Below the pieces are notes generated by a model. It was not told where the DNA came from. It searched no databases and worked only from the letters and a program-made list of their open reading frames with translations. A DNA stretch of 7,249 nucleotides from JALRHH01 sp964638875 (GTDB lineage Bacteria > Patescibacteriota > Saccharimonadia > Saccharimonadales > JALRHH01): NCBI GenBank assembly GCA_964638875.1, contig CAZXBL010000039.1, positions 1-7,249 on the forward strand, in the 5' to 3' direction. A program made the position numbers and the translations under genes. Below, piece by piece: positions 5,045 through 7,249 of the stretch (its first letter is position 1; each line of letters begins with the position of its first letter).

Positions 5045-6781
5045 TTACACCGGGGTGGTTAACGAGGTGACCGGAGCGCTAGTCATTGACTGTGCGGCTT
5101 GCTTGCGGAGTTCTTCGGCCTGCTGGGGTGTTAAACGTGGCAGGTTGATGTAAAAGGTGCTGCCTTTGCCCAGCTCGCTCTCTGCCCAGATACGCCCGTT
5201 ATACAACTCGATAATTTTCTTACAGATAAACAACCCAAGCCCTGTACCGCCAATAGTACGTGTGGCAGAATTGTCGACGCGGTAGAATTTTTGAAACAGG
5301 TGGCTGATGTCTTCTGGGGCGATACCAGGTCCGGTATCATGCACGAACAGCTGGACGACCTCATCGTTGCCAGTGAGGCCAAGGGTTATTTTGCCGCTAG
5401 GGGTATATTTGACGGCGTTATCAAAGAGGTTAGTTACCACTTCACGGAGTCGATCCGGGTCAACGCTAACATAATACAGAGGCCGCACAACATGATCACT
5501 AGCGCCGCTGCGCCCAAAGACAAAATCGGTGAGCAACCCCTTCTTCTCTGCCGAGAATTTAAAGGAGTCAGACAGCTTTTCGACATATTCACCCAATTCA
5601 ACTACTTCTGGATGGCTCACGAGGCGTCCATCCTCGGCCTTGGCACTTGTCAGAAGATCCTGGAATAGTTCACCTAAGTGATGGGTGGATTCTAATGCTT
5701 TTGTCAGGAAATCACGGGCTTTGGAGTCAATCTTGGAGACTTTTTCATTCAATGCCAGTTGTAGGTACCCCTCGATTGCGGCTACCGGGGTGCGCATTTC
5801 GTGGCTGGCAGTGCTGATGAACTCAGCACGCTGTTTATCGGACTGGTGGGTGGCACTGATATCCCGAATCACTACGACACCACCGATGGTTTCATGTGTC
5901 TTGGGGTGGATAAGAGGCGACGTCACTACTGACACGACCACCGAATTTGCGCTGCGACTGACAAGCTGCAAGGTCGCCATGTCCGCTACTACCTTGTTGA
6001 GGATACTTTCTATAGGATTGTCTTCCTTGGGTAGGTCCGCGCCATCCTCCTTTTTGAAGTTAACGACAAGACGACAATCACTGCCCGTCCCTTCCTCGAC
6101 TGTCCAGCCGGTCATCCGGGCGGCTGCGGGGTTCATAAGAGTTATGGTGCCTTGGGGATTGATGAGTAGCACACCGTCGGTCAGGGCTTCTACAAGTATT
6201 TCAGATTGTTTCTGATTTGCCTTTAACTCCCCTGACAACAAGGCTACTTTTTCGTTATCCGCGTCGACAAAAAAACGCTTCCAGAACAGTTGTCCTGCAG
6301 CAGCTGCAATTACCAGAACCCCCAGCGTAACGAGCGCTCGCACTGAATATTCGGTATGACCCTGCGTATCTGTAGAGGTCAGAATAAAGTACATAGCAGA
6401 AATAAAAGCTACCCCCGCACTTCCGTACACTCCAAAAATCGCTGCGATAAAGGACATAACCGCCCACCACCAGATAAATGGTGATTCCATCTGCCCTGTC
6501 GTCTGCACCACGCTAAAGACCGTTGATGCTTGGAACATGATTAAAATGAGCATTGATTCCAGATGGTTTGTCTTAGTAGCAATTCGGTTGTAGAAAGCTA
6601 CTGCATAACCGATGGTGAGAACTGCCAGCACTCCGCTGAAATAGCTGATTTCCGGAACTTGCTTAAACGGTAGTATTGCTGGTAAAAACCAGCAGATTAG
6701 CGCGAATAACAGTAGTAAGCTCGCTACTGCGAGGGTGAACCACCGATAGAGTATGTACCACTTTTGATCGACTGTTTGCAT
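5045..6781 (-). CDS. Membrane-bound PAS sensor histidine kinase
   Basis: This kinase autophosphorylates a His and passes the phosphate to a response regulator, almost certainly the product of the next gene. Of 578 residues, 1-170 contain about six membrane helices (roughly 15-37, 46-64, 75-93, 102-119, 121-136, 147-166) with short loops, so there is no sizeable external sensor domain. A PAS domain follows (about 192-310; ALTDGVLLINPQG...MNPAAARMTGW). HisKA spans 315-382 with the H box SHEMRTP, His327. The ATPase domain (about 435-548) has the N box NLFDNAVKYTP (Asn455), DTGPGI (482-487), FQKFYRVD (496-503) and GGTGLGL (511-517). All catalytic motifs are intact. A Gln/Thr-rich end of about 28 residues follows. 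The ATG at 6781 is the only sensible start, since an in-frame TAA lies two codons upstream. The nearest purine-rich tract is about 17 bases away, so its ribosome binding site is weak. Confidence 0.97.
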   Translation of the reverse strand: MQTVDQKWYILYRWFTLAVASLLLLFALICWFLPAILPFKQVPEISYFSGVLAVLTIGYAVAFYNRIATKTNHLESMLILIMFQASTVFSVVQTTGQMESPFIWWWAVMSFIAAIFGVYGSAGVAFISAMYFILTSTDTQGHTEYSVRALVTLGVLVIAAAAGQLFWKRFFVDADNEKVALLSGELKANQKQSEILVEALTDGVLLINPQGTITLMNPAAARMTGWTVEEGTGSDCRLVVNFKKEDGADLPKEDNPIESILNKVVADMATLQLVSRSANSVVVSVVTSPLIHPKTHETIGGVVVIRDISATHQSDKQRAEFISTASHEMRTPVAAIEGYLQLALNEKVSKIDSKARDFLTKALESTHHLGELFQDLLTSAKAEDGRLVSHPEVVELGEYVEKLSDSFKFSAEKKGLLTDFVFGRSGASDHVVRPLYYVSVDPDRLREVVTNLFDNAVKYTPSGKITLGLTGNDEVVQLFVHDTGPGIAPEDISHLFQKFYRVDNSATRTIGGTGLGLFICKKIIELYNGRIWAESELGKGSTFYINLPRLTPQQAEELRKQAAQSMTSAPVTSLTTPV

Positions 6782-6838
6782 ATGCTGTTAAACACTTGCC
6801 CTTCCCACCCTAGAGAAGTCGCCCGTGCGCTTGATTGT

Positions 6839-6858
6839 AGTATACGGTAATGCTTACC
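6839..6858 (-). promoter_or_regulatory. Possible -10 box and adjacent palindrome upstream of the kinase
   Basis: On the minus strand TATACT (6844-6839) would start transcription near 6832, about 50 bases before the kinase ATG. No convincing -35 lies 16-18 bases upstream. Directly beside it is the perfect inverted repeat GGTAA-TGC-TTACC (6846-6858), positioned where an activator or repressor could act. The site is tentative. Confidence 0.35.
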
Positions 6859-6933
6859 AGAAACCTAGACGTTTTATCCCTGTTGTGTTAGTATTTTCAG
6901 GTCTTTAGTGGACTTATTGCCCTTGGGGCTTGC

Positions 6934-6961
6934 CGTATATGGGTTCTGCGAACCATATACG
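6934..6961. repeat. 12-bp hairpin with one bulge, upstream of tRNA-Glu
   Basis: CGTATATGGGTTC (6934-6946) and GAACCATATACG (6950-6961) pair over 12 bp with one bulged G and a 3-base loop. It has no U tract on either strand. It lies between the kinase start and the tRNA, a 245-base gap that holds no gene I can support. Confidence 0.6.
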
Positions 6962-6964
6962 CCT

Positions 6965-7027
6965 CAAATTTCTCGGAGATGCGGAAAAATATGTAAACAC
7001 ATTTTGCCGCGCTTCACTCGAAATTTG
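6965..7027. repeat. Nested inverted repeats immediately before tRNA-Glu
   Basis: CAAATTTC (6965-6972) is the exact complement of GAAATTTG (7020-7027), whose last base is tRNA position 1. Inside it, 6981-6994 pairs imperfectly with 6997-7010 (GCGG/CCGC, AAAAT/ATTTT, TGT/ACA with two mismatches). A 5' leader structure or regulatory site is possible. No clear tRNA promoter was found; TATGTA (6990-6995) lacks a -35. Confidence 0.45.
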
Positions 7028-7101
7028 GTCGTATCGTCTAACGGTTAGGACACCAGGTTCTCATCCTGGCAATCCGGGTTCGATTCCCGGTACGATCACC
7101 A
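7027..7101 (+). tRNA. tRNA-Glu (anticodon CUC), CCA encoded
   Basis: The full cloverleaf folds. The acceptor stem is GGTCGTA (7027-7033) with TACGATC (7091-7097), including one G-U pair. There is a D arm around GTCT...GGAC, an anticodon stem CCAGG/CCTGG with loop TTCTCAT (7058-7064; anticodon CTC at 7060-7062), a 4-base variable loop, and a T arm CCGGG-TTCGATT-CCCGG (7074-7090). The discriminator is A (7098), followed by genomic CCA (7099-7101). The length is 75 bases with CCA. It reads GAG codons. Confidence 0.98.
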
Positions 7102-7143
7102 AAACAAGAGCCCCAGGAAGTCTGGGGTTTTTGTTTTGGTGAT
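7095..7143 (+). terminator. Intrinsic terminator of tRNA-Glu, with hairpin extending into the tRNA 3' end
   Basis: The core is CCCCAG-GAAGT-CTGGGG (7111-7127) followed by TTTTTGTTTT, a classic intrinsic terminator. Pairing continues outward without a break to 7095 and 7143: 22 bp including two G-U pairs. The left arm includes the encoded CCA, the discriminator and the last three acceptor-stem bases, so the complete hairpin and the mature acceptor stem cannot both form. Confidence 0.92.
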
Positions 7144-7152
7144 ACCCAGAGA

Positions 7153-7189
7153 AGCGAACCCGAGAACGAGCGAAACGAGCGGGTTCGCT
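7153..7189. repeat. 10-bp perfect inverted repeat with repeated loop
   Basis: AGCGAACCCG (7153-7162) and CGGGTTCGCT (7180-7189) are exact complements around a 17-base interval. AACGAGCG occurs at 7165-7172 and 7174-7181. No U tract follows the stem on the plus strand. The remaining 7190-7249 shows no gene I can support. Confidence 0.6.
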
Positions 7190-7249
7190 AAACACAGCCA
7201 CGCACAGGAGTTTGCTGCGAGCATGGTTGTGGTATATATGGCTTTTGCC

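Noticed and set aside
5291..6215. Plus-strand open frames at 5291-5668 and 5685-6215
   Set aside because: They are antisense to the histidine kinase PAS, HisKA and ATPase motifs and have no features of their own.
6930..7142. Plus-strand open frame covering the tRNA
   Set aside because: It spans the leader hairpin, tRNA-Glu and its terminator, and has no ribosome binding site or recognisable protein.
7027..7189. tRNA-Glu 3' end as an integration attachment site
   Set aside because: No integrase, no direct repeat of the tRNA 3' end and no mobile genes are visible; the repeated tRNA-end bases are inverted, not direct.
7211..7238. TTTGCT and TATATA with a 16-base gap near the right edge, as a possible promoter
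   Set aside because: The -35 match is poor and the downstream gene, if any, is outside the window.

Overview
This window looks chromosomal and bacterial, of moderate GC. It encodes six proteins and one tRNA. The most likely source is a Patescibacteria/CPR lineage, perhaps Saccharibacteria. That rests on the compact layout, promoters placed so that transcripts begin at or within a few bases of the start codon, and the style of the proteins (a GDPD with a Pro/Thr tail and a receiver protein with a very long disordered tail). This is inference; no marker here fixes the taxon. Glycines are encoded by ordinary GGN codons and no gene contains an internal TGA, so the standard bacterial code fits better than the TGA=Gly code of some CPR groups.

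Layout. Positions 1-770 (minus strand) hold the N-terminal 256 residues of the ribosome-assembly GTPase Der, cut by the window edge. A very compact divergent promoter region (about 778-828) separates it from an unrecognised 153-residue Cys-rich protein (837-1298, plus). After an intergenic region with a consensus promoter and ribosome binding site comes an exported or membrane-anchored glycerophosphodiester phosphodiesterase-like protein with a Pro/Thr-rich C-terminal tail (1475-2818, plus). Its stop codon is one base from the stop of a convergent RsuA/RluB-type pseudouridine synthase (2820-3479, minus). Upstream of that on the same strand are a receiver-domain protein with a 340-residue low-complexity tail (3583-4971) and a membrane PAS histidine kinase (5045-6781). 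These two are very probably a two-component pair. The right end carries tRNA-Glu(CUC) (7027-7101, plus) and a strong intrinsic terminator whose full hairpin runs back into the tRNA 3' end, with further inverted repeats on both sides.

How the genes work together. Der and the pseudouridine synthase both serve ribosome biogenesis, and tRNA-Glu serves translation. The kinase should sense a signal in or near the membrane and phosphorylate Asp52 of the receiver protein. That protein has no DNA-binding domain, so its output is probably protein-protein contact through the long acidic tail and the distinct segment near its C-terminus. The GDPD-like protein would act outside the membrane on phosphodiesters such as glycerophosphodiesters or teichoic-acid-like polymers.

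No mobile element, CRISPR array or toxin-antitoxin module is visible. The most distinctive signals are the face-to-face, apparently leaderless der/ORF837 promoters sharing a palindromic -35, the 282-residue stretch free of Lys, Arg and His in the receiver protein, and the tRNA-terminator hairpin.
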